Shown one piece after another: positions 17,308 through 26,304 of a stretch of DNA of 64,000 nt. Below the pieces are notes generated by a model that was not told where the DNA came from, did no database searches, and was given only the letters and a program-made list of their open reading frames with translations. Origin of the DNA: DTLC01 sp964555645 (GTDB lineage Bacteria > Verrucomicrobiota > Verrucomicrobiia > Limisphaerales > DTLC01); assembly GCA_964555645.1 (NCBI GenBank), contig CAZKTA010000001.1, positions 310,001-374,000 of the forward strand, given 5' to 3'. Position numbers and translations under genes: made by a program. Position 1 is the stretch's first letter. Every line of letters starts with the position of its first letter.

Positions 17308-18576
17308 TTACGTTCGGCTTGCCAGAAACTCCATAATGCGCGCGGGAGCCTGATTGGTTTCGAGCAACCACGCCATTGTTTGCATGTAAGGCGCAACATG
17401 CCTGAAAAATTTCTTGTACCCGGTACAGAGGTAGCTAAGTGCGTACTCACCGTTGGGCGCTGGCAAAAATCGGTGTTTGGGACATCCACCGTTACACAGA
17501 AAAAGCACGCTGCAGCTACGACAAACTGTGGCCAGGGTGTCGAACTTGTCATTGCCAAATTTAACCTGTGGTGCTGACACCGCCAGTGCAGCCAGCTCGT
17601 CGTGCATTATATTGCCAAGTTTCCAGGGCGGATAAACGTAATGGTCGCAACTGTACACGTCGCCGTTGTGTTCGAGCACAAGCGCGCGACCGCAACGCTC
17701 GGCAAATGCGCACAGCCCCGAGCCGAGTCCTAGCCAGTTTGACAGGGTCACATCAAACAACTGCACAAAAACCTTGCCAACGTCGTGTCGAACCCACTCG
17801 TCAAAGACCGTACACAAAAAAGTGCCGTATTGCTCTGGGGCGACGCTCCAATGCATGAGGTCCGGTGGGTTGCGATTTGCATTCTGCGATGGCATGGTTG
17901 GCTCCGAAAAAATGTACCCCTCGGCATGCAAATGCGCCGGAGCCGCGCGCTCAACCAGCGGGATAAATTGAATAAACCTGCTGCCGATATTTTTCAGGAA
18001 CCGGTACACTTCAAGCGGTTGCTCGGCGTTAAGCCGGTGCACGACAGTTAGCGTGTTGAATTCGACTTTATATTTCTTGAGCAGGTCGAGCCCGCGCATG
18101 ACGCGCTCGAATGTTGGCCGGTGCAGTTTGTCGTGCCTGTAAGCATTGTGCAGTTCGGCTGGGCCGTCTATCGAGATGCCAACCAGAAAGTTGTTTGCTG
18201 CAAAGAATTCGCACCATTCAGTGTCAAGCAACGTGCCATTTGTTTGTATGCTATTGAACACGGTTTTGGTGCCTGCGTACCTGGCCTGAAGCGCAACTGC
18301 TTTCCTATAAAAGTCCACCCCTAACAGTGTTGGTTCGCCGCCCTGCCATGCAAAATGAACCTCCGACACGGGTTGACTTGAGATGTACTGGCGCACATAC
18401 GCTTCAAGCACAGCTTCTGACATGCGCCATTTTGTTTGGGTTCTGCAATACCGCTGTTTTTCAAGGTAAAAACAGTATTGGCACGCCAGATTGCAGACGG
18501 GCCCGACCGGTTTTGCCATCAAATGGAATGGCTCCGGCGCTGCACTGGTCTGTGATTGGCTCACGTGCACGAGCAT
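17308..18576 (-). CDS. Anaerobic sulfatase-maturating radical SAM enzyme
   Basis: Such enzymes convert an active-site Cys or Ser of sulfatases to formylglycine without oxygen, in the cytosol before export. I start at the ATG at 18576 (422 residues); a TTG at 18600 is possible. The opening FHLMAKPVGPVCNLACQYCFYLEK region holds the radical-SAM CxxxCxxC (Cys28, Cys32, Cys35). Next come FAWQGGEPTLLG and SIQTNGTLL. The C-terminal SPASM region has the cysteine sets GLCAFAERCGRA, GDVYSCDHYVYP, and CRSCSVLFLCNGGCPKHRF with a final YLCTGYKKFF, which bind two auxiliary 4Fe-4S clusters. It is divergent from a Cys-type sulfatase about 100 bases away, its likely substrate. Other SPASM maturases are possible but the context favours this role. 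Confidence 0.9.
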   Translation of the reverse strand: MLVHVSQSQTSAAPEPFHLMAKPVGPVCNLACQYCFYLEKQRYCRTQTKWRMSEAVLEAYVRQYISSQPVSEVHFAWQGGEPTLLGVDFYRKAVALQARYAGTKTVFNSIQTNGTLLDTEWCEFFAANNFLVGISIDGPAELHNAYRHDKLHRPTFERVMRGLDLLKKYKVEFNTLTVVHRLNAEQPLEVYRFLKNIGSRFIQFIPLVERAAPAHLHAEGYIFSEPTMPSQNANRNPPDLMHWSVAPEQYGTFLCTVFDEWVRHDVGKVFVQLFDVTLSNWLGLGSGLCAFAERCGRALVLEHNGDVYSCDHYVYPPWKLGNIMHDELAALAVSAPQVKFGNDKFDTLATVCRSCSVLFLCNGGCPKHRFLPAPNGEYALSYLCTGYKKFFRHVAPYMQTMAWLLETNQAPARIMEFLASRT

Positions 18577-18678
18577 AGGTGCAGGAGTCGGTTTGGGCAA
18601 TTCTCGCCGCTGCGAAAGGATTAACGCACGAATCGCAGGTTTGCCTTTTTTGCAATTTAAACCTTATGATGTGCGGCG

Positions 18679-20199
18679 ATGAAATTGCCCGCTCGAACTG
18701 GCTGTTCACGGCGCAAATTTATTAAGACCGTGGCTGCAGCTTCAGTGGCAGCGTCGCTACCGGCTTTTTTGCCGGGGGTGAACGCTGGAGCTAAACGCAG
18801 GCTGAACGTGCTGTTAATCATGTCGGACGATTTACGTGTTGAGCTGGGCTGTTACAGCAGCATGTTCGGCGCACAGACGCCTAATCTGGATGCACTTGCG
18901 CGTGTCGGGGTACGGTTTGACCGTGCGTACTGCCAATTCCCGCTTTGCAATCCCTCGCGTGTTTCAATGTTGACAGGCCGTACACCAGCCGCAACAGGTG
19001 TGCTTGATAACAGGACAGATTTTCGTGCGTTGCATCCTGACTGGGTCACATTACCGCAACTGTTTAAACAGCACGGTTACACTTGCGTGAGCGCAGGCAA
19101 AATTTTCCATGGCGGCATTGACGACCCAAAATCTTGGAGTACACAGGCCGATTCAGACGAACGCACTGGCACAGATGGTAATCGAGGAGCGCCCCTACCG
19201 AACGCACCCGCACGCCAACACGCCCAGGCGACATCTGCAGAAGGCAGTCAAACGCCGCAAACGGCGGCCAGCCGGGCGGCTTACTCGGACAGGATTGTTG
19301 TTCTTGATGGCGACGGCGAAGGGCACGGCGATTACCGCACAGCCGAGCGCACAATTGCAAATCTGCGCAGGCTAAAAGATCAGCCTTTCTTCGTCGGGTG
19401 CGGATTCGTCAAGCCGCACAGCCCACCCACTGCGCCTAAACGGTTCTTCGACCTTTACGATCCGGACAAGATCAAACTGCCGCCAGATTTTGCGCCGGAA
19501 CCGACTGTGCCCATGGGTTTTCCTGCCGCTGCGATCCGGAAGCGCAATGCAGACTTGTTTATCGGCCGGCCAGCGTCCGAGGCTGAAGCAAAACAGCTCA
19601 TCCGTGCGTATCTGGCGTCGGTGTCGTGGATGGACTGGAACGTCGGACGTGTACTTGCTGAACTGGATCGCCTTGGCCTGAGAGAGAACACAATTGTAGT
19701 TTTTGTCAGCGACAACGGTTATCAACTCGGCGAGAAAGGTAAATGGTCAAAGGCAGGTTCACTGTTCGAGATGGGCACGCGTGTGCCGTTGATCATAGCT
19801 GCGCCTGGGGTCAGTGCTAATGCACGTGTTTGCAGGCGGATTGTCGAGCTAGTTGACATTTATCCTGCACTGGTTGAGTTGTGTGGGTTGTCGAAGCCTG
19901 ATGTGCTCGACGGCGCAAGCTTGGTGCCATTGTTAAATGATCCGTCACGTCGGTGGCACAAACCGGCGTTCAGTGTCTGGAGTGAGGATGGCAAAACCTT
20001 TCACGGTGTAGCTGTGCGAACCGAGCGATGGCGTTATGCTGAGTTCGGTCCCGAAGGTGTCAACGGCGCGATGTTGTTTGAGCCTGAAAAAGACCCGTTC
20101 GAGCTGCGCAATCTTGCCTCTGACCCGAAATACAAATCTGTTTGCACAGAACTGTCTGTGCTGGTCCGCAAGTACGCCGCAAGGTTGGGCAAGGCATAA
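18679..20199 (+). CDS. Tat-exported sulfatase, iduronate-2-sulfatase-like
   Basis: A 506-residue type I sulfatase that hydrolyses sulfate esters, probably on sulfated polysaccharides. The N-terminus has a twin-arginine signal (CSRRKFIKTVAAASVAAS), so it is likely exported folded. Metal-site MSDDLR follows. The modification motif is LCNPSRVSMLTGRTP with Cys90 as the formylglycine precursor (CxPSR). Later landmarks are VSAGKIFHGG, GCGFVKPHSPP, VFVSDNGYQLGEKGKWSKAG and EMGTRVPLII. A low-complexity Ala/Pro/Gln-rich insert (about 165-200) interrupts the core. The arrangement resembles iduronate-2-sulfatase-type enzymes, but the substrate is not certain. The divergent maturase gene is its probable activator. 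Confidence 0.92.
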   Translation: MKLPARTGCSRRKFIKTVAAASVAASLPAFLPGVNAGAKRRLNVLLIMSDDLRVELGCYSSMFGAQTPNLDALARVGVRFDRAYCQFPLCNPSRVSMLTGRTPAATGVLDNRTDFRALHPDWVTLPQLFKQHGYTCVSAGKIFHGGIDDPKSWSTQADSDERTGTDGNRGAPLPNAPARQHAQATSAEGSQTPQTAASRAAYSDRIVVLDGDGEGHGDYRTAERTIANLRRLKDQPFFVGCGFVKPHSPPTAPKRFFDLYDPDKIKLPPDFAPEPTVPMGFPAAAIRKRNADLFIGRPASEAEAKQLIRAYLASVSWMDWNVGRVLAELDRLGLRENTIVVFVSDNGYQLGEKGKWSKAGSLFEMGTRVPLIIAAPGVSANARVCRRIVELVDIYPALVELCGLSKPDVLDGASLVPLLNDPSRRWHKPAFSVWSEDGKTFHGVAVRTERWRYAEFGPEGVNGAMLFEPEKDPFELRNLASDPKYKSVCTELSVLVRKYAARLGKA

Positions 20200-20829
20200 A
20201 TCCCGACGACCCGTTTGCGAATGATAGGGGTGACAGCCCAAAAACGTCGGATGATTAAGTTGCGTTGTGGCAGCACATGTACCACGGCTCGCGTATGCGT
20301 TGCTTTCTACACCCTAGCGCGAAACACCCGTAGCATGGATTTGTTGCTCATTCAATCTACACGCTGTTGCACGTGAGTTACCGTAGGCGCGGTCAGCTAC
20401 ACCTGCAGTAAACGGAATCCGAGTCCAGGTTTTCGTGTTCAAGTCGTACAGTGACATCTCTCTGGGTGATTGAAAGAGTGCCCTGGATTTTCAGCCTATA
20501 CGTTGGTTGGCGCGCAAGTGCGGTAAAATGCACAGCGAGGTTCTCGCCGAACTGCTTGCTCTTTGCATGAGGTGGCTCGTGGTGTTGTCACGGATCGTGC
20601 GTTCGCAGTGCATTCTCTAGCCTGGAACATTTCAGCCTAAAAGTTGTAGTCCAAGTGGGGTGGCATTAAACGCAGTCATCGCGAGCGCTGCTTGTGACCG
20701 TACACGACACTCCGAGATGCATTGTATTCCTGGACGTGCCGTGTTTGTGCATGCGCTGAAACAAAGGCTGACTGTGCGCAGACACAGTTAATCCAATTGC
20801 AGCCTTAGTAGGCCTGGCTGGGCACTTGT
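20200..20829. other. Gene-free stretch between convergent sulfatase and copper ATPase
   Basis: About 630 bases between convergent genes. I see no coding frame with family features, and no tRNA, tmRNA, RNase P or SRP RNA core motifs. No clear terminator with a T-run is visible. Confidence 0.5.
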
Positions 20830-23202
20830 TTACTTTGCAAAAGGCTTGCGCAACAACCGCAGCGCATTGCCTATCACGATTATGTCGGACAACCCCATCG
20901 CCGCAGCGCATAGGATCGGGCTTAGAAACCCTAAAGCCGCCAACGGCACACTGGCTGCGTTGTAGAAGAACGCCCAAAACAGGTTTTGTTTAATGGTTCG
21001 TAGGGTGGCACGAGCTAGCCCGAGCGCTTCAGGTACGGCCTCAAGCTCAGAATTAAGTAGTATCATGTCCGCAGCGTGGCGTGCGATGTCTGTGGCCTGC
21101 CCAACCGCAAGGCCCAGGTCAGCCTGCTCGATCGCAGGCGCGTCGTTGATGCCGTCTCCGACAAAGGCGATTCGTTGTCCCTGTTGCTGCAGTTGTCTTA
21201 CAAGGCGGGCCTTTAGTTCGGGTTTGATTTCTGCAAACACATTCTCGGTCGGTATCCCTGCTTGTTGAGCAATGCGCTGCGCAGTTGGTTCCGAGTCGCC
21301 TGTGACCATGTAAACTTTGAGTCCAGCGCGGGTGAGCCGATGCACAACATCGACTGCGCGCGGTTTAAGTGTGTCTTGTATGGCGAATGCGGCCCAAACC
21401 GTGTTGTCAATCGCCAGCCCGAGAACAGTTGCGCCATTGTTTGACCACTGTTGAATGAACGCGCCCGCGTCACCGAGTTGAGCACCGGTCTCCTCCAGCC
21501 ACCGAATTGAACCCAGCCGAACGGTGACGTTGCCCGGCTTTGGCGCGTTACCCGGTTGACCCAGCATGGCTGCACTGATCGAGCCTTCAAGTCCGGCGCC
21601 TCTGAGCTCGTTGACCTTGGTGAAAGCGATCTCTGTTTTTGCGAGCTGTGCAATGGCCTTGCTGAGCGGGTGTGTCGAGTGCCGGGCCAAAGCAGCCGCC
21701 AGCGCTAGGGTGTTAATTCTCGTTGCAGATGTCCCGGCCTTGTTCATAGACGCATGCTCGGTGTTGGGATGACTTGTTTGCTGTTGAGCGCGGATTGCCT
21801 GCCATGTTTGAACGACAGTTGGTTCGCCGGTTGTTAATGTGCCGGTTTTATCAAACATGACAGCCGTGATTCGGCCGGCTTTTTCGAGTGCAACTCCGTC
21901 GCGAACCAGGATGCCACGTCGCGCAGCTGCGTTTGCTGCAGCCATGATTGCGGCTGGTGTTGCCAAACCCATTGCACACGGGCATGCAACGATTAGTACC
22001 GCTGCAGCGCAAATAAATGCGGCTGCCAGGGCTGGCTCGGGTGGATTTACATGCCACAAATATGTGGCGAGCCGATCATGCACAGCGCGGGCTTGTTTGG
22101 GCATCAGACCCCACCATAAACCTGTACCGATTGCAATCAGTACGACAATTGGTACGAACACACTGCTGATGCGGTCGGCCAGACGCTGGATGTTTGCGCG
22201 GCTTGTTTGCGCGCGCCTGACAGCGGCAATTATATTTGCCAGCGCAGTTTGTTCGCCTGTGGCAAGCACACGTTGCACAAGCGTGCCTGTTAGATTGATT
22301 GTGCCTGTGAACAACTGGCTACCAACTGATTTCTCAATCGGGATTGACTCGCCTGTGAGCATTGATTCGTCCACAGCAGATCCACCTTCTATCACCACGC
22401 CATCGGTTGGGATCCGATCCCCGGCGCGGAGAACGACAAGGTCACCCGGCTGCAGTTTGGCTACTGGCACTTCTGTGTCTGTTCCATCCGGATTTCGGCG
22501 GAGTGCCTTGTCTGGGGCAAGCTCCATGAGGGTTTTCAGGGCCACGGCAGCTTTTGCGCTTACGTGTGTTTCGAGCCAGTGGCCGAGGCTTATGAGCGTG
22601 ATGATCGCTGCGGCTTCGAGGAAGTATAGGTGCCCATCTCGAGCGGCGAGCAGTACCCAAGCGCTGTAGCCAAAGGCTGTGCTCGAGCCAAGCACAACCA
22701 GTGTGTCCATGTTCGACCGCCCCGCTTTGAGCTGTGTCCACGCGCCACGGTAAAACTTTGCCCCGGCGAATATCTGCACGGTTGCTGCAAGTGCAAAGCT
22801 GCTCCATCTGAACCAGGGCGCGTTGCCCAGGCCAAGCACCCATTCGCCAACTGCAAGCAGAACGGTTACAATGGCGCCCAGCCACAGATTGGTTTGCCAA
22901 TGTGCCTGCGGCTCAAGGCCGTTTTTGCCCGCGGCTGCCCCAGCAATTTGCGCGCTGTAACCTGCCCGTGCAATTGCATCGGTAACGGCCCCCACGTCAG
23001 GTACTTCCCCGGATGACCAGACAATCGTCACGCGGCCTGAATCAAACTCTACAGCTGCATCAGTAACGCCTGGCACGGATTTGATTGCCTGTGTAACTAT
23101 GCGTGCGCAGTTTGCGCATGTCATACCGGTCACATACAGCTCGGTTTGTCTGAGCCGAGACTGCGCAGGTGCGTTTGATGTATATTGGCCGGTGCTGTTC
23201 AT
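20830..23202 (-). CDS. copA: Copper-type heavy-metal P-type ATPase
   Basis: A 790-residue P1B-type ATPase that moves copper (Cu+ most likely) across the inner membrane. Domain order: one N-terminal heavy-metal-binding domain with GMTCANC (Cys29, Cys32), two helices plus four, actuator TGES (in LTGESIPIEK), the intramembrane CPC (Cys407-Pro-Cys409), phosphorylated Asp451 in DKTGTLTTGEPT, the HP motif (RHSTHPLSK), TGDSEPTA, and the hinge GDGINDAPA. The last helices hold YNAASVPLAALG and MGLSDIIVIGNALRL, typical of the Cu group. The gene is about 130 bases downstream of the Ppx/GppA gene on the same strand, with no evident regulator or chaperone gene beside it. Confidence 0.93.
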   Translation of the reverse strand: MNSTGQYTSNAPAQSRLRQTELYVTGMTCANCARIVTQAIKSVPGVTDAAVEFDSGRVTIVWSSGEVPDVGAVTDAIARAGYSAQIAGAAAGKNGLEPQAHWQTNLWLGAIVTVLLAVGEWVLGLGNAPWFRWSSFALAATVQIFAGAKFYRGAWTQLKAGRSNMDTLVVLGSSTAFGYSAWVLLAARDGHLYFLEAAAIITLISLGHWLETHVSAKAAVALKTLMELAPDKALRRNPDGTDTEVPVAKLQPGDLVVLRAGDRIPTDGVVIEGGSAVDESMLTGESIPIEKSVGSQLFTGTINLTGTLVQRVLATGEQTALANIIAAVRRAQTSRANIQRLADRISSVFVPIVVLIAIGTGLWWGLMPKQARAVHDRLATYLWHVNPPEPALAAAFICAAAVLIVACPCAMGLATPAAIMAAANAAARRGILVRDGVALEKAGRITAVMFDKTGTLTTGEPTVVQTWQAIRAQQQTSHPNTEHASMNKAGTSATRINTLALAAALARHSTHPLSKAIAQLAKTEIAFTKVNELRGAGLEGSISAAMLGQPGNAPKPGNVTVRLGSIRWLEETGAQLGDAGAFIQQWSNNGATVLGLAIDNTVWAAFAIQDTLKPRAVDVVHRLTRAGLKVYMVTGDSEPTAQRIAQQAGIPTENVFAEIKPELKARLVRQLQQQGQRIAFVGDGINDAPAIEQADLGLAVGQATDIARHAADMILLNSELEAVPEALGLARATLRTIKQNLFWAFFYNAASVPLAALGFLSPILCAAAMGLSDIIVIGNALRLLRKPFAK

Positions 23203-23331
23203 GAGTCCGGTTTTGACACACAGTAAGCCATGTAATGCCGGGCGTCCAGTGGCTGGGCTTACATGTTACAGCCAGTTGATTAGGTTGGCTGCGGCCGGAT
23301 GTGCTTGTTGTGGGGGATTCGCGGCTGCAGG

Positions 23332-24309
23332 TCAGGTTTCCAATACTGCCCCAAACCGCAACCCGCGTGTGCTAATGACAAGCTCGGCCATGACGAGCTT
23401 TTCCATGATAGCCTCGTAAATGGCGGCGCCAAACAAGATGATGTCGGCGCGGTCAGGGGGCAGACCAACCACTCTTTTACGGTTTTCGAGTGGCATTTGC
23501 CAAAGCTGTTCGACGATGGCACGCACCTGGTCCAGCCGCAGGCGCATGCCGTCAATTTTAAGGCGATCAAATTTGGGCAGTCCGGCCTGGATACAGGCGA
23601 GCACAGCGCTTGTGCCGCCGGTGCCGACAAGTTGTAGCGAATCGGTTGCGTTCGGGTTTCCGGCTCCGGCTGGTGCTTTTGCCTTTGCACCTTGTGCAAG
23701 TGCAGGCTTTAGCTCAGGTTGCATCTCGCGTTCGATAAAATCCCTGAGCCATCGCCGACAATTGGCAAGCTCGGCTGAAGTAGGCGGGTCACTGTGTTGT
23801 AACTGGTGCGCAAGGCGCACCGCACCGAGCTGGTAACTGCGTTGTAGCTGCATGTGGGGGCCGTTGCCGAGGATCAATTCTGTGCTGCCGCCACCAACAT
23901 CAATTATTAACAGTGGTTTGCCTTCAAAAGCCGGGTCGGTCCGCACGCCGAGATACGCAAGTTGCGCTTCGCGTTCACCGGAGATAATCTCGACCGGCAG
24001 ACAGACTGCCTGTTCCAGAGTGGCTTTAAGCTCGTCTGCATTTTTAGCTTCGCGCGCTGCGCTTGTGGCAAAAAGTTTTATGGACGATGCTTTGTACCTG
24101 AGCGCAATCGTGATGAATGCGCCGACAGTAGTTGCAGTTTGAGTAATTGCTTGTGGTTGGATTTGGCCTGTGTCGTACAGGCCGTGGCCAAGCCGGGTTT
24201 GCCTGCAGTCTTCGTACACGGGATCAACTCGCTGTCCCGTGACATCGGCAACCAATAATTTGATGGAGTTTGTGCCTACATCAATTACCGCACGCCGAAC
24301 AGTCTGCAT
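23332..24309 (-). CDS. Ppx/GppA-family exopolyphosphatase or pppGpp phosphatase
   Basis: A 325-residue protein of the ASKHA fold that cleaves polyphosphate or pppGpp. The frame is open upstream, but the ATG at 24309 puts AVIDVGTNSIKLLVADV at the N-terminus, as the family requires. Other motifs are LFATSAAREAKN, IISGEREAQLAYLGV (catalytic Glu), LLIIDVGGGSTELILG (second phosphate loop), and QLVGTGGTSAVLA near the end. There is a short Ala/Lys/Pro insert around residue 240. It contains only the two N-terminal domains, so it resembles the short actinobacterial-type enzymes and not full E. coli Ppx. It is divergent from gnd. Polyphosphate and pppGpp cannot be told apart from sequence. Confidence 0.9.
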   Translation of the reverse strand: MQTVRRAVIDVGTNSIKLLVADVTGQRVDPVYEDCRQTRLGHGLYDTGQIQPQAITQTATTVGAFITIALRYKASSIKLFATSAAREAKNADELKATLEQAVCLPVEIISGEREAQLAYLGVRTDPAFEGKPLLIIDVGGGSTELILGNGPHMQLQRSYQLGAVRLAHQLQHSDPPTSAELANCRRWLRDFIEREMQPELKPALAQGAKAKAPAGAGNPNATDSLQLVGTGGTSAVLACIQAGLPKFDRLKIDGMRLRLDQVRAIVEQLWQMPLENRKRVVGLPPDRADIILFGAAIYEAIMEKLVMAELVISTRGLRFGAVLET

Positions 24310-24467
24310 AACGGGCTTAATAATAGTTGGGCTGGACCCGATTGCAAAAACGAAATCCGAGCTAGCCGCCTTGCCAGAGGCCGCCGACCAACTGCAAAAA
24401 TTACTGGCGCACAGCATTAATCGTGATATTGTTTTGCCCGACAAGACAAACACTAGTAAGCCAAAGA

Positions 24468-25937
24468 ATGGAACCTAAAGCTGATATTGCAGTGATCGGG
24501 CTGGCTGTGATGGGCCAGAATCTTATCTTGAACATGAACGACCACGGCTTCACCGTCGTGGCATACAACCGTACCGTATCCAAGGTTGACGAGTTCCTCG
24601 CAAACGAGGCAAAGGGCACAAATGTGCTCGGAGCGCACTCGCTTCAGGAGATGGCCGCGTTACTCAAAAAACCGCGCCGCGTGATGCTGATGGTTAAAGC
24701 CGGGCAGGCAGTGGACGAGTTCATCGAACAACTGCTTGGTGTTCTTGAACCGGGTGACATCATCATTGACGGTGGCAACTCGAATTTCGAGGACACAATC
24801 CGACGCACCAAATATGTCGAAAGCAAAGGCCTGCTTTACATTGGCACCGGCGTAAGCGGCGGTGAGGAAGGCGCCAGACACGGCCCGAGCATTATGCCTG
24901 GCGGCAGCCCGGCTGCATGGCCCCATGTTAAACCGATTTTCCAAGCTATTGCAGCAAAGGTAACAGACCCGACCACAGGCGCGGTCGAGCCGTGCTGCGA
25001 CTGGGTTGGCGAAGGCGGCGCGGGTCACTACGTCAAGATGACCCACAACGGTATCGAGTACGGCGACATGCAGCTCATTTGCGAGGCCTACCATATTATG
25101 CGGGACGGCCTAGGCATGACGGCCGACGAAATGCACGAGGTGTTCAAGGAATGGAACGAGGGTGAACTGAAATCGTACTTGATCGAAATTACACGCGACA
25201 TACTGGCTTTCAAAGACGAAGATGGCCAACCGCTCATAGACAAGATTCTTGATGCTGCAGGTCAAAAGGGTACGGGTAAATGGACAGTGATTTCGTCGCA
25301 GGAACTTGGCATTCCAATTACGTTAATTGCCGAGGCGGTTTATGCGCGGTGTCTATCGTCCATGAAAGACCAACGTGTCGAGGCATCCAAAGTGTTTAAG
25401 CCGACCAAAACACAGTTTGCTGGCAACCGCAAACGTTGGATAGACGACATCCGCAAGGCACTCTATGCCTCTAAGATCGTCAGCTATGCACAGGGGTTCA
25501 TGCTCATGCGCGCTGCAGCACAGCACTATGGCTGGAATCTAAATTACGGCGGTATTGCGTTGATGTGGCGGGGCGGCTGTATCATCCGTAGCGTGTTCCT
25601 TGGCGAGATCAAGAAAGCTTTCGAGCGTAATCCAGGCCTGACGAATCTGTTGCTTGATCCATTTTTTGCAAGGGCAATCAAGAGGTCTTTGCGCTCATGG
25701 CGCAAAGTTGTCAGTACAGCAATGCGCAGAGGTATCCCTGTGCCAGCCTTTAGCACGGCACTAGCCTTCTTCGACGGTATGCGCAGCGAACAGTTGCCGG
25801 CCAACCTACTACAGGCGCAACGCGATTACTTCGGTGCGCATACATACGAGCGAGTGGACAGGCCGCGTGGCCAGTTTTTCCATACAAACTGGACCGGGCG
25901 CGGCGGCCGCGTGGCAAGTACTACATATACCGTCTGA
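24468..25937 (+). CDS. gnd: 6-phosphogluconate dehydrogenase, decarboxylating
   Basis: Oxidative pentose phosphate enzyme converting 6-phosphogluconate to ribulose 5-phosphate with NADP. The ATG at 24468 gives 489 residues; the frame is open from 24423 but the Rossmann motif IAVIGLAVMGQNLILNMN should be N-terminal. Note Ala where many have Gly in GLGVMG. The 6-PGDH signatures are IDGGNSNFEDT, GTGVSGGEEGARHGPSIMPG, KMTHNGIEYGDMQLICEAY and the GTGKWT loop. The C-terminal helical domain ends with YFGAHTYERVDRPRGQFFHT NW and a normal tail, so the long dimeric form is complete. It is followed by two hairpins that probably end transcription. Confidence 0.96.
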   Translation: MEPKADIAVIGLAVMGQNLILNMNDHGFTVVAYNRTVSKVDEFLANEAKGTNVLGAHSLQEMAALLKKPRRVMLMVKAGQAVDEFIEQLLGVLEPGDIIIDGGNSNFEDTIRRTKYVESKGLLYIGTGVSGGEEGARHGPSIMPGGSPAAWPHVKPIFQAIAAKVTDPTTGAVEPCCDWVGEGGAGHYVKMTHNGIEYGDMQLICEAYHIMRDGLGMTADEMHEVFKEWNEGELKSYLIEITRDILAFKDEDGQPLIDKILDAAGQKGTGKWTVISSQELGIPITLIAEAVYARCLSSMKDQRVEASKVFKPTKTQFAGNRKRWIDDIRKALYASKIVSYAQGFMLMRAAAQHYGWNLNYGGIALMWRGGCIIRSVFLGEIKKAFERNPGLTNLLLDPFFARAIKRSLRSWRKVVSTAMRRGIPVPAFSTALAFFDGMRSEQLPANLLQAQRDYFGAHTYERVDRPRGQFFHTNWTGRGGRVASTTYTV

Positions 25938-26053
25938 GCCTAAAGAGCCGTTGTTTCAGAGTTAGGTAGTGGCACACGCCCCGAGTGTGTGTTGGTTGGT
26001 GATGCTGCGTAACTGGCTGGATAAGCTCCCCACATTGCTGCGGTACCATTAGC

Positions 26054-26112
26054 ACTGGCGGGCCGCCAGTTGTTCGTTCTTGAGCTTGGGCACGCTTTTT
26101 AAGCGTGCCCAA
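26054..26112. terminator. Two adjacent hairpins between convergent gnd and aldo/keto reductase genes
   Basis: The first hairpin has a 7-bp stem (26054-26060 with 26064-26070) followed by a weak T-rich run (26071-26080). The second is a perfect 12-bp stem (26086-26097 with 26101-26112) with a 3-base loop and no T-run on either side. Together they probably stop transcription from both sides. The rest of 25938-26304 shows nothing else. Confidence 0.55.
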
Positions 26113-26304
26113 AATATCCGGGTTAATGCACGGTAAAATCTGCCCGTGCTCGGTAGCAGTGCAGCGAGCGATGCTGTGAAAAAGCCCGATGGCGGCGGGC
26201 AAGCTTTTACCGGGCAGTCGGCTAACAGGACTGGCGCGCCTCGGGGGCGCCGACAGGGTAAGTCGGCCTATCAGTTGGGCGCGGCTGGCGCGGTCCCAAA
26301 GACA

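Noticed and set aside
18641..18670. TTGCCT and TATGAT boxes before the sulfatase gene
   Set aside because: The -10 box would end only eight bases before the ATG, leaving nearly no leader; possible only for a leaderless message.
21839..22669. 276-codon open frame antisense to the copper ATPase
   Set aside because: Ser/Arg/Ala-rich low-complexity translation typical of a shadow of a membrane protein gene.
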